Shown: piece after piece, positions 8,375 through 17,738 of the stretch
Layout: every line of letters begins with the position of its first letter
How positions within the stretch are numbered: the first letter of the stretch is position 1
Source: Kineosporia corallincola
GTDB taxonomy: Bacteria > Actinomycetota > Actinomycetes > Actinomycetales > Kineosporiaceae
Direction of reading: 5' to 3'
DNA length: 64,000 bases
Assembly: GCF_018499875.1 (NCBI RefSeq)
Contig: NZ_JAHBAY010000004.1
Coordinates: 1 to 64,000 of the forward strand
The notes under the pieces: generated by a model
Databases searched by the model: none
What the model saw: only the letters and a program-made list of their open reading frames with translations
What the model was told of the DNA's origin: nothing
Made by a program: the position numbers and the translations under genes

Positions 8375-9118
8375 ATGTCAACGACCACCACCGGCGTCCG
8401 CGTCGACGGCCGCGCGGACAACCAGCTGCGCGACATCAAGATCACCCGGAACTGGCTCGACCACGCCGAGGGCAGTGTCCTGGTGGAATTCGGCAAGACC
8501 CGGGTGCTGTGCGCCGCCTCGTTCACCGAGGGGGTGCCGCGCTGGCGCAAGGGCAGCGGGCAGGGCTGGGTCACCGCCGAGTACGCCATGCTGCCGCGAG
8601 CCACGAACACCCGCGGTGACCGGGAATCGGTCAAGGGCAAGATCGGCGGCCGCACCCACGAGATCTCCCGGCTGATCGGGCGCAGCCTGCGCGCGGTGAT
8701 CGACACCCGGGAGCTCGGCGAGAACACCATCGTGCTGGACTGCGACGTGCTCCAGGCCGACGGCGGCACCCGCACCGCCGCGATCACCGGCGCCTACGTG
8801 GCCCTGGCCGACGCCGTCGAGTTCGCCCGCGGCAAGCGGCTGCTGCGCTCCGGCAACGCCAAGCCGCTGCGGGACTCGGTGGCCGCGGTCAGCGTCGGCA
8901 TCGTCGGCGGCCGCCCGGTACTGGATCTCTGCTACGAGGAGGACGTCACCGCCGGCACCGACATGAACATCGTCTGCACCGGCGACGGCCGCTTCGTCGA
9001 GGTGCAGGGCACCGCCGAGGGCACGCCGTTCGACCGGGACGAGCTGAACTCCCTGCTCGACCTGGGCGCGGCCGGGTGCGCCGAGCTGACGCTGCTCCAG
9101 CAGGCGGCCCTGGCGTGA
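8375..9118 (+). CDS. rph: Ribonuclease PH
   Basis: A 247-residue phosphate-dependent 3'-5' exoribonuclease that trims tRNA 3' ends. The start ([19 protein letters not shown]) and the core [41 protein letters not shown]-like and [20 protein letters not shown] segments are family hallmarks, including the arginine that binds phosphate. The stop overlaps the rdgB start (GTGA). Full length, no defects. Confidence 0.97.
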   Translation: MSTTTTGVRVDGRADNQLRDIKITRNWLDHAEGSVLVEFGKTRVLCAASFTEGVPRWRKGSGQGWVTAEYAMLPRATNTRGDRESVKGKIGGRTHEISRLIGRSLRAVIDTRELGENTIVLDCDVLQADGGTRTAAITGAYVALADAVEFARGKRLLRSGNAKPLRDSVAAVSVGIVGGRPVLDLCYEEDVTAGTDMNIVCTGDGRFVEVQGTAEGTPFDRDELNSLLDLGAAGCAELTLLQQAALA

Positions 9119-9717
9119 CCCAGCTGGTTCTGGCCACCCACAACGCGGGCAAGGTCGTCGAGCTGCGGCAGATCCTGGGCGAGGCGGGGGTCGAGGCCGA
9201 GCTGCTCGGCATGGACTCCTTCCCCGACGTGGCCGACGTGGTCGAGACCGGCGTGACGTTCGCCGAGAACGCCCTGCTGAAGGCGCACGCGGTGGCCCGG
9301 GCCACCGGGCTGCCGGCGATCGCCGACGACTCCGGCCTGGCCGTGGACGTGCTCGGCGGCTCGCCCGGCGTGTTCAGCGCCCGCTGGTCCGGCCGGCACG
9401 GTGACGACCTGGCCAACCTGAACCTGCTGCTCGCCCAGCTCGGCGACGTGCCGGACGGGCACCGTCAGGCGCACTTCGCCTGTGCCGCCGCCCTGGCGCT
9501 GCCGGACGGCACGGAGAAGGTCTGGCACGGCCGGATGCCCGGCACCCTGCTGCGGGAACCGCGCGGCGGCAACGGTTTCGGCTACGACCCGATCCTGCTG
9601 CCGGACGGCGTAACCCGGTCCGCCGCCGAGCTGAGTGCGCAGGAGAAGAACGCGATCAGTCACCGTGGCCAGGCGTTCCGGCTGCTGGCGGCCGAGCTGC
9701 CGGCCTTCCTGCGCTGA
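9115..9717 (+). CDS. rdgB: XTP/dITP diphosphatase (HAM1/RdgB)
   Basis: A 200-residue house-cleaning pyrophosphatase that removes ITP/XTP before they enter nucleic acid. Motifs: [10 protein letters not shown] at the start, [30 protein letters not shown] and SHRGQAF. The GTG at 9115 is used because it overlaps the rph stop and begins directly at the conserved [10 protein letters not shown] strand. Forms a unit with rph and the upstream phosphodiesterase. Confidence 0.97.
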   Translation: MTQLVLATHNAGKVVELRQILGEAGVEAELLGMDSFPDVADVVETGVTFAENALLKAHAVARATGLPAIADDSGLAVDVLGGSPGVFSARWSGRHGDDLANLNLLLAQLGDVPDGHRQAHFACAAALALPDGTEKVWHGRMPGTLLREPRGGNGFGYDPILLPDGVTRSAAELSAQEKNAISHRGQAFRLLAAELPAFLR

Positions 9718-9733
9718 GCCGCCTCTCCGTGGT

Positions 9734-9774
9734 CGTGCGCGAGAATCCTTCGGACAGGGGATGATTCGCGCACG
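9734..9774. terminator. Bidirectional terminator hairpin
   Basis: CGTGCGCGAGAATCC (9734-9748) pairs with GGATGATTCGCGCACG (9759-9774), one base bulged, between the convergent ends of rdgB and the phospholipase-hydrolase gene. No T-tract on the forward side. Confidence 0.6.
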
Positions 9775-9775
9775 G

Positions 9776-11677
9776 TCACGAGGGGGAGCACGAGTGCAGC
9801 CGGAGCAGTTCGCACCAGGCGGTGGCGGTCTCCCGGCCGTAGCGGTGGCCGTGTCCGGCCGGGGCGTTCTCGGCCGCGATCACGTCCGCCGTGATCCGCA
9901 GGAACGCCACCGGTGAGGGCCTGAGGGTCCAGTCCGGCACCGGGTCGTCGGGGTGGTTGAACGTGGCCCGGCCCGGTCCGGTGACCGAGAGTCCCCGGGG
10001 CACACCGGTGAGCAGGGCTGCGTCGACGTCGTCGGTGGCCGGGCCGGCCGGGCCGGTCAGGCTGGGCAGGGCGCCCCAGGCGCCCAGGCTCTCGCCGTAG
10101 ACCAGCAGGTCGGGCCGGTGCTGCGGGGGCAGCCGGTCGATCCGCTCCCGCGCGGCGTGGATCAGGGCCGCGGCGCTCTCGCGCACCCCGTCACCGCCCC
10201 GCAGGTAGGCCAGCCAGCTGGGGGTGGCCGAGTACTGCACGGCCACGGTGGTCAGGTCGCCGTCGTAGAGCTGCTCCAGGGTGCCGACCACCCGGCCGTT
10301 CACCCATCCCGACCCGGTCGGCACCACGATCAGCACGGCCGCCGACCCCAGGCCACCGGCCCGCTCGGTCTCGGCCACCGCGAGATCGGCCCGGGCGGAG
10401 GCGTTTCGGGCCTCGTCGCGGGTCACGTAGACGCGGTGCGGGGCCACGGCGGGCCGGCCGGTGACCGCGCCGATCTGCGCTGCGGACCGCGCCCCGGCGA
10501 GGAACTCGGCCCGCTTGGTCGCCAGGGCCCCGGCACCGGCCGGAACCGGGCGGGCCGAGGCCAGGGCCCACACCAGCACCGGCAGTGAGGCCGTGAGAAT
10601 CAGCCTGCGCCGCGGGATCCGGCGCGACATCCGGTGCAGACCGACGGCCAGCAGCGCGATCGAGGTGGCCAGCAACACCGCGCCGCCGACCGCGGCGAAG
10701 GCCTGCCAGGCCGGGGGAGCGGGCTCGCCGAGCCGGCCGGTGAGCAGGGTGCCGCGGTGCTGGGTGCGCAGCACGGTCAGGGCGAGAACCGCCGGTGCCA
10801 GGGCGATCGGGGCCCGGGCGATCGGCGCCCGGGCGGGCCGCGGTGGCGCCGGCCGTACCCGGCTCAGCAGGCGCCCGGCCGCAACCGCCGCGCCGTGGCC
10901 GAGCAGCAGGGTGAGTGCCCCCACGGCGATGTCGACCGGCAGTGGGTGGGGCAGCATGCGCGGTGGCAGAACCAGGGCCAGCAGACCGGTCGCGGACACC
11001 GTGGGCCAGTGCGTGAGTGGGTTCACCGGCCTCCGTCGTGGGTCACGAGATCGGGCGAACTTCCAGCGTGTTCGGGCGAACTTCCAGTGTGACCCGGAAT
11101 GCCGCCCCTGGGCGAGCAGTAGACCGGCACCCACCAGCACCCCGGCGAGCACCGGGCCGGCCAGCGCCACAGGGCTCTCCGGGGCAGGCACGCCCTGGCC
11201 CTGCCGCCAGGAGTTGAGACGCACCGCGCCGGAGTAGAGCCCGGCCGTCGCCCGGCAGCCCGGCCCGTCGCAGCCCGCCCGCATCTGCCGGGCGAACTCC
11301 GCGTCGATCGCCCGGCGCGCCCACGGCCCCAGCGGCTGACCCTGCGTCTGGGCGAACCGCAGCAGGTCGTAGCCCAGGTCGTGCTCCCGGCAGGCGTCCG
11401 AGAACCCGTACGGCGAGCCACCGATCGGCGAGGTGCAACCGCCGTGCGGGGCCACCGCCCGCAGGTCGCCGGACGGCAGCCGCACCACCTCCGGCCGGTA
11501 GCTGCGGACCGTCTCGAACCCGCTGGGCAGTACCACCTCGCCACCGTTCACCAGGGCACGTACCGCGGCCTCGGCCGCGGGGTGCCCGGGGCTTTCGTCG
11601 TCCACCGTCGAGCCCCAGCCGCCGACGCCGAAAACCACCAGCACACCGGCAAGAACAGCAAGTACACGCCCGATCAC
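9776..11677 (-). CDS. Phospholipase A2 domain fused to membrane alpha/beta hydrolase
   Basis: A 633-residue protein joining two lipid-active-looking domains. After an N-terminal membrane anchor (residues 2-20), residues about 78-155 match the bacterial phospholipase A2 family: CREHDLGY carries the His99-Asp100 catalytic pair, with paired cysteines and a C-terminal LYSGAVRL. Several membrane segments follow (about 168-390). The last 200 residues are the Abhydrolase_9 type (PF10081): TGSGWVN, DGDLTTVAVQYSATPSW and the elbow GESLG (Ser near 530). The GTG at 11677 follows a GGGGGA site. Short repeats KFARTRWKFARS and RAPIARAPIALAP lie in the linker. A membrane lipase or wax-ester enzyme is inferred; no substrate is known. 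Confidence 0.85.
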   Translation of the reverse strand: MIGRVLAVLAGVLVVFGVGGWGSTVDDESPGHPAAEAAVRALVNGGEVVLPSGFETVRSYRPEVVRLPSGDLRAVAPHGGCTSPIGGSPYGFSDACREHDLGYDLLRFAQTQGQPLGPWARRAIDAEFARQMRAGCDGPGCRATAGLYSGAVRLNSWRQGQGVPAPESPVALAGPVLAGVLVGAGLLLAQGRHSGSHWKFARTRWKFARSRDPRRRPVNPLTHWPTVSATGLLALVLPPRMLPHPLPVDIAVGALTLLLGHGAAVAAGRLLSRVRPAPPRPARAPIARAPIALAPAVLALTVLRTQHRGTLLTGRLGEPAPPAWQAFAAVGGAVLLATSIALLAVGLHRMSRRIPRRRLILTASLPVLVWALASARPVPAGAGALATKRAEFLAGARSAAQIGAVTGRPAVAPHRVYVTRDEARNASARADLAVAETERAGGLGSAAVLIVVPTGSGWVNGRVVGTLEQLYDGDLTTVAVQYSATPSWLAYLRGGDGVRESAAALIHAARERIDRLPPQHRPDLLVYGESLGAWGALPSLTGPAGPATDDVDAALLTGVPRGLSVTGPGRATFNHPDDPVPDWTLRPSPVAFLRITADVIAAENAPAGHGHRYGRETATAWCELLRLHSCSPS

Positions 11678-11854
11678 CGATCCCCCAGACCCTCCGCCGC
11701 CGGACGGTCCGGCAGCGGGGCAGGCCGGGAAGGTAGGAAGCGGACGGGGGCCGGATCGTCGTGCCTGGGAGCCAGATCGCACCCCCTACCGCAGAGGGAG
11801 GAAGTAGCTCCGCAGAGGGACGACGGGCCGGCCGTGCCCGCCTAGGGTCGGGGT

Positions 11855-13078
11855 ATGCGCCTGAACCCGTTCCCCCCGCTCGCCCGGGGCCTCGCGGCGC
11901 TCACCGATCCGCTGCTGGACCGGCTGGTGGACTCCGGCAGGCGCCCGGCCCGGCGATGGCAGCTGCGTCTGGTGCTGCTGGTGACGGTGGCGCTGTACTG
12001 GATCGCCTTCGGCACCGCCCAGCTCACCTACGACACCCGGGTGGCGGGCACCGGGCCGATGTTCTTCGTCGCCCTGGTGATCGCCCTGCCGTTCGCCTTC
12101 GTGCTGACCCGGCCGATGCCCGCGCTGCTGTTCAGCGTGGCCTCGGCGTTCGTGCTCGCCCTGGTGCTGCCGCAGGAGCAGCGCGCGGTCTGGCCCTGGG
12201 AGGTGGTGCAGGGGCTGATCGTGTTCGTGCTGCTGTTCGCCACCGGCGTCACCCGCACCGTGCGTGAGGGCGCCGTGGCCTGGCTGCTCACCTCGGCGCT
12301 GTTCTGGTGGGGACTGCCGCCGGGTGAGCGCGGTGGCTGGGCCGTGGGACTGGGCGCCATCCTGCTGATCGGCGTGCTGACCGGCCGGCTGCTGCGCACC
12401 CGGCAGGACCTGCGCCGGCAGACCGAGGTCAGCGAGGTGGAGCGGGACCGGCGCATCGTGCTGGAGGAACGCGCCCGGCTGGCCCGCGATCTGCACGACA
12501 TCGTGGCCCACCACATGTCCCTGGTGGTGGTGCAGGCCGAGACCGCCCCCTACCGGGTGCCGGAGATCGGCGACGCCGCCCGGGACGAGCTGTTGTCGAT
12601 CTCCGGCACCGCCCGCTCGGCGCTGGCCGAGACCCGCGCGCTGCTGGCGGTGCTGCGCCAGGAGAACGTGGAGGCCGAGGACGCCCCGCAACCCGGCCTG
12701 CACCGGCTCGGCGAGCTGATCGAGACCACCCGCCGGGCCGGGGTACGGCTCGACGTCGACATCTCCGGTGATCTCGACGGACTGCGAGAAGGCCGGTCCC
12801 TGGCCGGTTTCCGGATCGCCCAGGAGGCCCTGGCCAACGCCGCCCGGCACGCCCCCGGCACACCGGTGCGCCTTCGGGCGCGGGGCGACGGGCGCGGGGT
12901 GGAGCTCACGGTGGTCAGTCTCAGCGGGCCGGGCGGCGCCCCGGCCGAGCCCGGGCACGGGATCGTCGGGATGCGGGAACGCGCGGTGGCGGCGGGCGGG
13001 AGGATCGAGGTGGGGCCGACGGCCGAGGGTTTCGCCGTGCACCTGGTCCTGCCCGCCGACGCGGAAGGACAGGCATGA
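11855..13078 (+). CDS. NarL-type sensor histidine kinase
   Basis: A 407-residue membrane kinase. Four to five membrane helices fill residues 38-180. The HisKA_3 dimerisation helix carries the phospho-acceptor His214 in ARLARDLHDIVAHH. The HATPase domain (about 300-405) has FRIAQEALANAARHA (N box) and GHGIVGMRERA (G box). No extracellular sensor domain is present, so the signal is probably sensed in the membrane. The stop overlaps the regulator start (ATGA), fixing the pair as one two-component system. Confidence 0.95.
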   Translation: MRLNPFPPLARGLAALTDPLLDRLVDSGRRPARRWQLRLVLLVTVALYWIAFGTAQLTYDTRVAGTGPMFFVALVIALPFAFVLTRPMPALLFSVASAFVLALVLPQEQRAVWPWEVVQGLIVFVLLFATGVTRTVREGAVAWLLTSALFWWGLPPGERGGWAVGLGAILLIGVLTGRLLRTRQDLRRQTEVSEVERDRRIVLEERARLARDLHDIVAHHMSLVVVQAETAPYRVPEIGDAARDELLSISGTARSALAETRALLAVLRQENVEAEDAPQPGLHRLGELIETTRRAGVRLDVDISGDLDGLREGRSLAGFRIAQEALANAARHAPGTPVRLRARGDGRGVELTVVSLSGPGGAPAEPGHGIVGMRERAVAAGGRIEVGPTAEGFAVHLVLPADAEGQA

Positions 13079-13737
13079 CGAGGGTCGTGGTCGTGGACGA
13101 CCAGGCGATGGTGCGTGAGGGGTTCTCCGCGCTGCTCGCCGCCCAGCCCGATCTGGACGTGGTCGGCGCGGCCGCCGACGGGCTGGAGGCGGTGCACGTG
13201 ACCCGCACGATGGAGCCCGACGTGGTGCTGATGGACGTGCGCATGCCGAACCTCAACGGCATCGAGGCCACCCGGCGGATCATGGACCTGCCCGGCTCCC
13301 GGCATCCCCGGGTGCTCATCCTGACCACGTTCGACCTCGACGACTACGTGTTCGAGGCGCTGCGGGCCGGGGCCAGCGGGTTCCTGCTGAAGGACGCGCG
13401 CAGCGCCGACCTGGTGCAGGCCGTGCGGGTGGTGGCCTCCGGCGAGGGACTGCTCGCGCCGACCGTGACCCGGCGGCTGATCGAGCAGTTCGCCCGGCGC
13501 CCCGCCGCCGACACCCGCCCGGCACAGAACCTGCGGGCCCTGACACCCCGGGAGACCGAGGTGCTCACCCTGATCGCCGCCGGGCTGTCGAACGGCGAGA
13601 TCGCCACCGCGCTGGTACTCGGCGAGCAGACCGTGAAGACGCACGTCGGCCGGATCCTGGGCAAGCTGGCCCTGCGTGACCGGGCACAGGCCGTGGTGCT
13701 GGCCTACGAGAGCGGGCTGGTGCGGCCGGGCGGCTGA
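13075..13737 (+). CDS. LuxR/NarL-family response regulator
   Basis: A 220-residue regulator with a receiver domain (1-120; acidic pocket Asp8-Asp9, phosphorylation at Asp54 in VVLMDVRMPN, conserved Lys in GFLLKDA) and a LuxR helix-turn-helix (about 152-215: LTPRETEVLTLIAAGLSNGE, then TVKTHVGRILGKL). Partner of the overlapping kinase gene. The following molybdopterin oxidoreductase gene starts 41 bases downstream and may be co-transcribed or a target. Confidence 0.97.
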   Translation: MTRVVVVDDQAMVREGFSALLAAQPDLDVVGAAADGLEAVHVTRTMEPDVVLMDVRMPNLNGIEATRRIMDLPGSRHPRVLILTTFDLDDYVFEALRAGASGFLLKDARSADLVQAVRVVASGEGLLAPTVTRRLIEQFARRPAADTRPAQNLRALTPRETEVLTLIAAGLSNGEIATALVLGEQTVKTHVGRILGKLALRDRAQAVVLAYESGLVRPGG

Positions 13738-13778
13738 CAGGTGTCTTTCACAGCGGCACAGGGCATGCTCGACGCACG

Positions 13779-15311
13779 ATGAGAACCCGTCTGCTCGCCC
13801 CCTGCGCCGGTCTGGTCTCCGGTGTCTTCGCCCTCGGCCTGGCCGAGGTGATCGCCGGTGTGGTGTCACCGGCCTCCGCGCCGGTGATCGCGCTCGGCGA
13901 CGTGGTGGTGGCCAACGTGCCGCCGTGGCTGAAGGACTTCGCGATCAGCGCCTTCGGCACCCACGACAAGCAGGTGCTGCTCGGCACCGCCTACCTGATC
14001 GCCGCCGCGCTCTCCGCGCTCGCCGGCGTCCTCACGGTGCGCGGCCGGGGCGCCGGGATCTGGTTGGTCCTCGGGCTGGGCACGCTGGCCGCGCTGGCCG
14101 CCGCCACCCGCCCGGAGGCCAGCCTGCTGTCCGCCCTGCCGAGTCTGCTGGGCGCGGCGGCCGGCATGTTCGTGCTGACCCACCTCGCGCGGGCGATCCG
14201 CGAGCACGCCGCCGCCGCGCCGCGGACCGTGGCCGGGGAACTGGCCGGGCGCCGGGCGGTGCTCGGGCTCGGCGCCGTCCTCGCGCTCGGGGTGGCCGCC
14301 GGGGGCCTCGGCAACTGGCTGGGAGCCCGCCTGCGCGGGGCGCAGTCGTCGCGCGAGGCGCTCACCTTGCCGACGCCCGCCGATCCGGCCCCGGCACTGC
14401 CCTCCGGTGTGGAGGTCGGGGTGGACGGGATGGAGCCGTTCCTCACCCCGAACGCCGACTTCTACCGGATCGACACGGCTCTCAGCGTGCCGCTGCTGAC
14501 GGCCGAGGACTGGTCGCTGCGCATCCACGGCCTGGTGGACCGCGAGGTCACGCTGACCTGGGACCAGCTGGTCGCCGGTGACCTGGTGGAGCGCGACCTC
14601 ACGCTGATGTGCGTGTCCAACGAGGTGGGCGGCGACCTGACCAGTACCGCCCGCTGGATCGGGCTGCCGGTCAAGCCGCTGCTGGAGCGGGCCGGGGTGG
14701 GCGCCGACGCCGACATGGTGCTGTCGAAGAGCTCGGACGGCTGGACGGCGTCGACACCGCTGGAGACCCTGACCGACGGCCGGGACGCGATCCTGGCGAT
14801 CGGGATGAACGGCGAGCCGCTGCCGCTGGAGCACGGGTTCCCGGTGCGGATGGTGGTGCCCGGCCTGTACGGGTACGTGTCCGCCACCAAGTGGGTGGTC
14901 GACCTCGAGGTCACCCGTTTCGACCGGGCGCAGGGTTACTGGACGCCGAGGGGCTGGTCGGAACGCGGCCCGGTGAAGACCGGTTCGCGCATCGACGTGC
15001 CGGCGAACGGCGAAACGGTGGACGGCGGAAAGACCGTGCTGGCGGGTGTCGCCTGGGCCGAGCACCGGGGCATCGGCAAGGTCGAGGTGCGGATCGGCGA
15101 GGGCGCCTGGCAGGAGGCGACGCTCGGCACGGAAGACACCGTGGACACCTGGCGGCAGTGGTACCTGCCGTGGTCCGGCGCCCCGGCCGGGCGGCACACC
15201 GTGCAGGTCAGGGCGACGGACGGGGACGGCGCGGTGCAGACCGCCGACGTCGCCCCACCGGCCCCGGACGGAGCTACCGGCTGGCACACGATCCAGGTGA
15301 CCGTTGGCTGA
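13779..15311 (+). CDS. Membrane-anchored molybdopterin oxidoreductase (sulfite-oxidase fold)
   Basis: A 510-residue protein with five or so membrane helices in residues 1-190, then an extracytoplasmic molybdopterin domain (about 205-400) and an Ig-like C-terminal domain (about 410-510). The molybdenum-ligating Cys is in TLMCVSNEVGG (near residue 278), and the family segments LVDREVTLTWDQL and EHGFPVRMVVPGLYGYVSAT are clear. It resembles the YedY/sulfite oxidase group with its own membrane anchor; no partner haem protein is next to it. The N-terminal hydrophobic part differs from MsrP, so the substrate is open. Confidence 0.92.
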   Translation: MRTRLLAPCAGLVSGVFALGLAEVIAGVVSPASAPVIALGDVVVANVPPWLKDFAISAFGTHDKQVLLGTAYLIAAALSALAGVLTVRGRGAGIWLVLGLGTLAALAAATRPEASLLSALPSLLGAAAGMFVLTHLARAIREHAAAAPRTVAGELAGRRAVLGLGAVLALGVAAGGLGNWLGARLRGAQSSREALTLPTPADPAPALPSGVEVGVDGMEPFLTPNADFYRIDTALSVPLLTAEDWSLRIHGLVDREVTLTWDQLVAGDLVERDLTLMCVSNEVGGDLTSTARWIGLPVKPLLERAGVGADADMVLSKSSDGWTASTPLETLTDGRDAILAIGMNGEPLPLEHGFPVRMVVPGLYGYVSATKWVVDLEVTRFDRAQGYWTPRGWSERGPVKTGSRIDVPANGETVDGGKTVLAGVAWAEHRGIGKVEVRIGEGAWQEATLGTEDTVDTWRQWYLPWSGAPAGRHTVQVRATDGDGAVQTADVAPPAPDGATGWHTIQVTVG

Positions 15312-15417
15312 TTGCACCCAAACGGGCACTCCCCGTGCCCGCCTTGGCTAGAGTTCCTTCATTGAGAAACCGTCACGCTTCCTTCACACGCCCCGGTGGG
15401 CCGCCGATGCAATCCGC

Positions 15418-17715
15418 ATGCAGCAGGTGGCGGCGGGCCACCCGGGCGCGGGCCGTCCGGGCGACCGGAGTGGCGACGCCACGGGGCACCCTGCGCTGAT
15501 CCCGCTGCTCGTGGCCGGTGCCCTCGGTGCGCTCGGCTGCGTGCTGCTCGGCCTGCTCGCACCGGATTCCCTCACCGACGAGTTCGGGCTGTGGAGCTCG
15601 GGTCTCAGCGCCGTCGCCTCCGGCGGACTGGTCGCGGCCCTGAGCAGCGGCCGGGTGCCGGGCCGGCCGTACGAGACGTTCCGCCTGCTGCTCGGCTGCG
15701 CGGTGCTGCTGTGGGGCGCCGGTGAGGTGGTGCTGGCCCTCGATCTGCTCGACGGCGTGCTCGCCTACCCCGCACCCGGCGACGCGATCTCCGCCCTCGG
15801 CGCGCCGATCGGCGTGATCGCGCTGATCCGGGCACCCCGCAGCTCCAGCTCGGACTGGCCCGGCGTCCGCCTCGGCCTCGACGCCCTGATGCTGGCCTGC
15901 GGCATCACCCTGCTGTTCTGGCGCACACTGCTGGTCGGGCCCGGCGACGCGATCACCTCGGCCACCGTGATCAACGGTGCGATCTGCTTCGGCGACTGTG
16001 CGATCTTCGGCATCGTGCTGCTGGTCTGCCTGCGCGACACCGGCTGCCGCCTGTGGCCCGCCGTGCCCGGGGTGGCCTGCCACGCACTGGCCGACCTGAC
16101 CGGGATGTTCCTGCCGATGGACGAGGACGGGGTGCGGCTCCTGCACTGGGAGTCGATGGCCCTGTGGACGCTGGCCTGGCCGCTGATCGCGCTCGGCCTG
16201 ATCCGCTACCGCCGTTCCAACCCGACCGCCGACTCGGACAGCACCCGCGACCGGCAGGAGGTGGTGGCCGCGCAGGTCACCGTGGTCCTGACCGCCCTCA
16301 CCGTGCTGGCCGCCATGGTGCTCGGCCGGACCAGCGGCACCGACGCCCGGGCCCGCGGCGGGCTGGCACTGTTCGCCGTGCTCGGCTGCCTGATCCTGGT
16401 GCGCGAGCTGATCAGCGCCTACCTGCGGCAACGGCTCACCGAGCGGCTGCGCGCCCAGGCCTTCCGCGACGCGCTGACCGGCCTGCCCAACCGCCGTGCG
16501 CTGATCGACCGGATGGCCGAGCTGCACCACAGCCCCCGCCCCTGGGCCGTGCTCACCCTCGATCTGGACCGGTTCAAGGAGATCAACGAGCTGCTCGGCC
16601 AGGGCGGGGGAGACCGGCTGCTGGTGGCCGCCGCCCACGCGCTGCGCGAGTTCGCCACGGCCGACGTGCTGGTGGCGCGGATCGGGGCGGACGAGTTCGC
16701 CGTGCTCACCCCGGGCGGTCTGGCCGACGGCGCGGCGCTCGCCGAACGGCTGCGGTCCGCCGTGGGTGCGGCCCTGGAACGGGAGACGCCGGGCAGCCGG
16801 ATGTCGGCCAGCGTCGGGGTGGGCCGTCTCGACCTGGCCGAGTCGGCGGCGGCCCTGGCCGCGGCCAAGGAGGCGGGCCGCGCCTGCGTCGAGGTGTACA
16901 CCGGCCCGGTGGCGGCCATGCGGGAACGTCGTCTGCGGCTGGAGCACCGGCTGCGCCTGGCCATCACCAACGGGTCGGTGCGCACCGTGGGCCAGCCGAT
17001 CGTCGACCTGGCCACCGGGCGGCTCACCGGGTTCGAGTCACTGGCCCGCTGGACCGACGAGGAACTCGGCCCGATCTCGCCGGAGGAGTTCATCCCAGTG
17101 GCGGAGCAGACCGGGATGGTGGTGGCGCTCGGCGAGCAGCTGCTCAGCGAGACACTGACCGAGGCGTCGCGGGCCGGGGTGTTCGCCGCCGGGCTGAGCG
17201 TCGCGGTCAACGCTTCGCCGATCCAGCTGCGGGTGCCCGGTTTCGTCGAGCTGATGCGGCATCACCTGGTGCGGCTGGCGGTGCCGCCCGGCCTGGTGGT
17301 GGTCGAGATCACCGAGGCGATCCTGGTGGACGAGGACGACCCGGCGATGGCGGCCCTGGCCGAGCTGCGGGCGCTGGGTGTGGAGCTGGCCATCGACGAC
17401 TTCGGCACCGGCTACTCGGCCCTGGGCTACCTGCGGCGGCTGCCGGTGCAGGTACTGAAGATCGACAAGTCGCTGACCCAGAGCCTGGGCACCGAGCCGA
17501 AGACCCTGGCCATCGTGGACGGGGTGGTCCGGATGTCGCACCGGCTGGGGATCCGGGTGGTGATGGAGGGGATCGAGGTGGAGCACGAGGCCGGGCTGTG
17601 CCGGTCCGTGGGCGCCGACCGCGGTCAGGGCTGGCTGTACGGCCGGCCCACACCGTGGAGCCAGATCACCGCCGTCCCGGATCACGCGGTGCCGCCCGGG
17701 GGCGGCACCGCGTGA
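15418..17715 (+). CDS. GGDEF-EAL cyclic-di-GMP protein with membrane sensor
   Basis: A 765-residue protein: about ten membrane helices (residues 28-320), a GGDEF domain (about 345-500) and an EAL domain (about 515-755). The GGDEF signature is changed to GADEF (near residue 422), which may weaken or abolish cyclase activity. The EAL domain keeps the residues needed for hydrolysis: FESLARW in place of the EAL triad, VNASPIQ, EITEAIL, DDFGTGYS, KIDKSL and GIEVEHE. I therefore infer a phosphodiesterase, perhaps gated by GTP binding to the altered GGDEF. The stop codon sits inside a terminator hairpin. Confidence 0.93.
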   Translation: MQQVAAGHPGAGRPGDRSGDATGHPALIPLLVAGALGALGCVLLGLLAPDSLTDEFGLWSSGLSAVASGGLVAALSSGRVPGRPYETFRLLLGCAVLLWGAGEVVLALDLLDGVLAYPAPGDAISALGAPIGVIALIRAPRSSSSDWPGVRLGLDALMLACGITLLFWRTLLVGPGDAITSATVINGAICFGDCAIFGIVLLVCLRDTGCRLWPAVPGVACHALADLTGMFLPMDEDGVRLLHWESMALWTLAWPLIALGLIRYRRSNPTADSDSTRDRQEVVAAQVTVVLTALTVLAAMVLGRTSGTDARARGGLALFAVLGCLILVRELISAYLRQRLTERLRAQAFRDALTGLPNRRALIDRMAELHHSPRPWAVLTLDLDRFKEINELLGQGGGDRLLVAAAHALREFATADVLVARIGADEFAVLTPGGLADGAALAERLRSAVGAALERETPGSRMSASVGVGRLDLAESAAALAAAKEAGRACVEVYTGPVAAMRERRLRLEHRLRLAITNGSVRTVGQPIVDLATGRLTGFESLARWTDEELGPISPEEFIPVAEQTGMVVALGEQLLSETLTEASRAGVFAAGLSVAVNASPIQLRVPGFVELMRHHLVRLAVPPGLVVVEITEAILVDEDDPAMAALAELRALGVELAIDDFGTGYSALGYLRRLPVQVLKIDKSLTQSLGTEPKTLAIVDGVVRMSHRLGIRVVMEGIEVEHEAGLCRSVGADRGQGWLYGRPTPWSQITAVPDHAVPPGGGTA

Positions 17716-17716
17716 T
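17681..17716 (+). terminator. Terminator built into the end of the GGDEF-EAL gene
   Basis: ATCACGCGGTGCCGCC (17681-17696) and GGCGGCACCGCGTGAT (17701-17716) are perfect 16-base arms around a CGGG loop. The TGA stop is part of the second arm. Works on both strands between two convergent genes; no T-tract. Confidence 0.7.
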
Positions 17717-17738
17717 CAGCGGTGACCGAGAAGCCTGA

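Noticed and set aside
10191-10571. Secondary frames inside the phospholipase-hydrolase gene
   Set aside because: Shadow frames; the long frame holds both catalytic domains without interruption.
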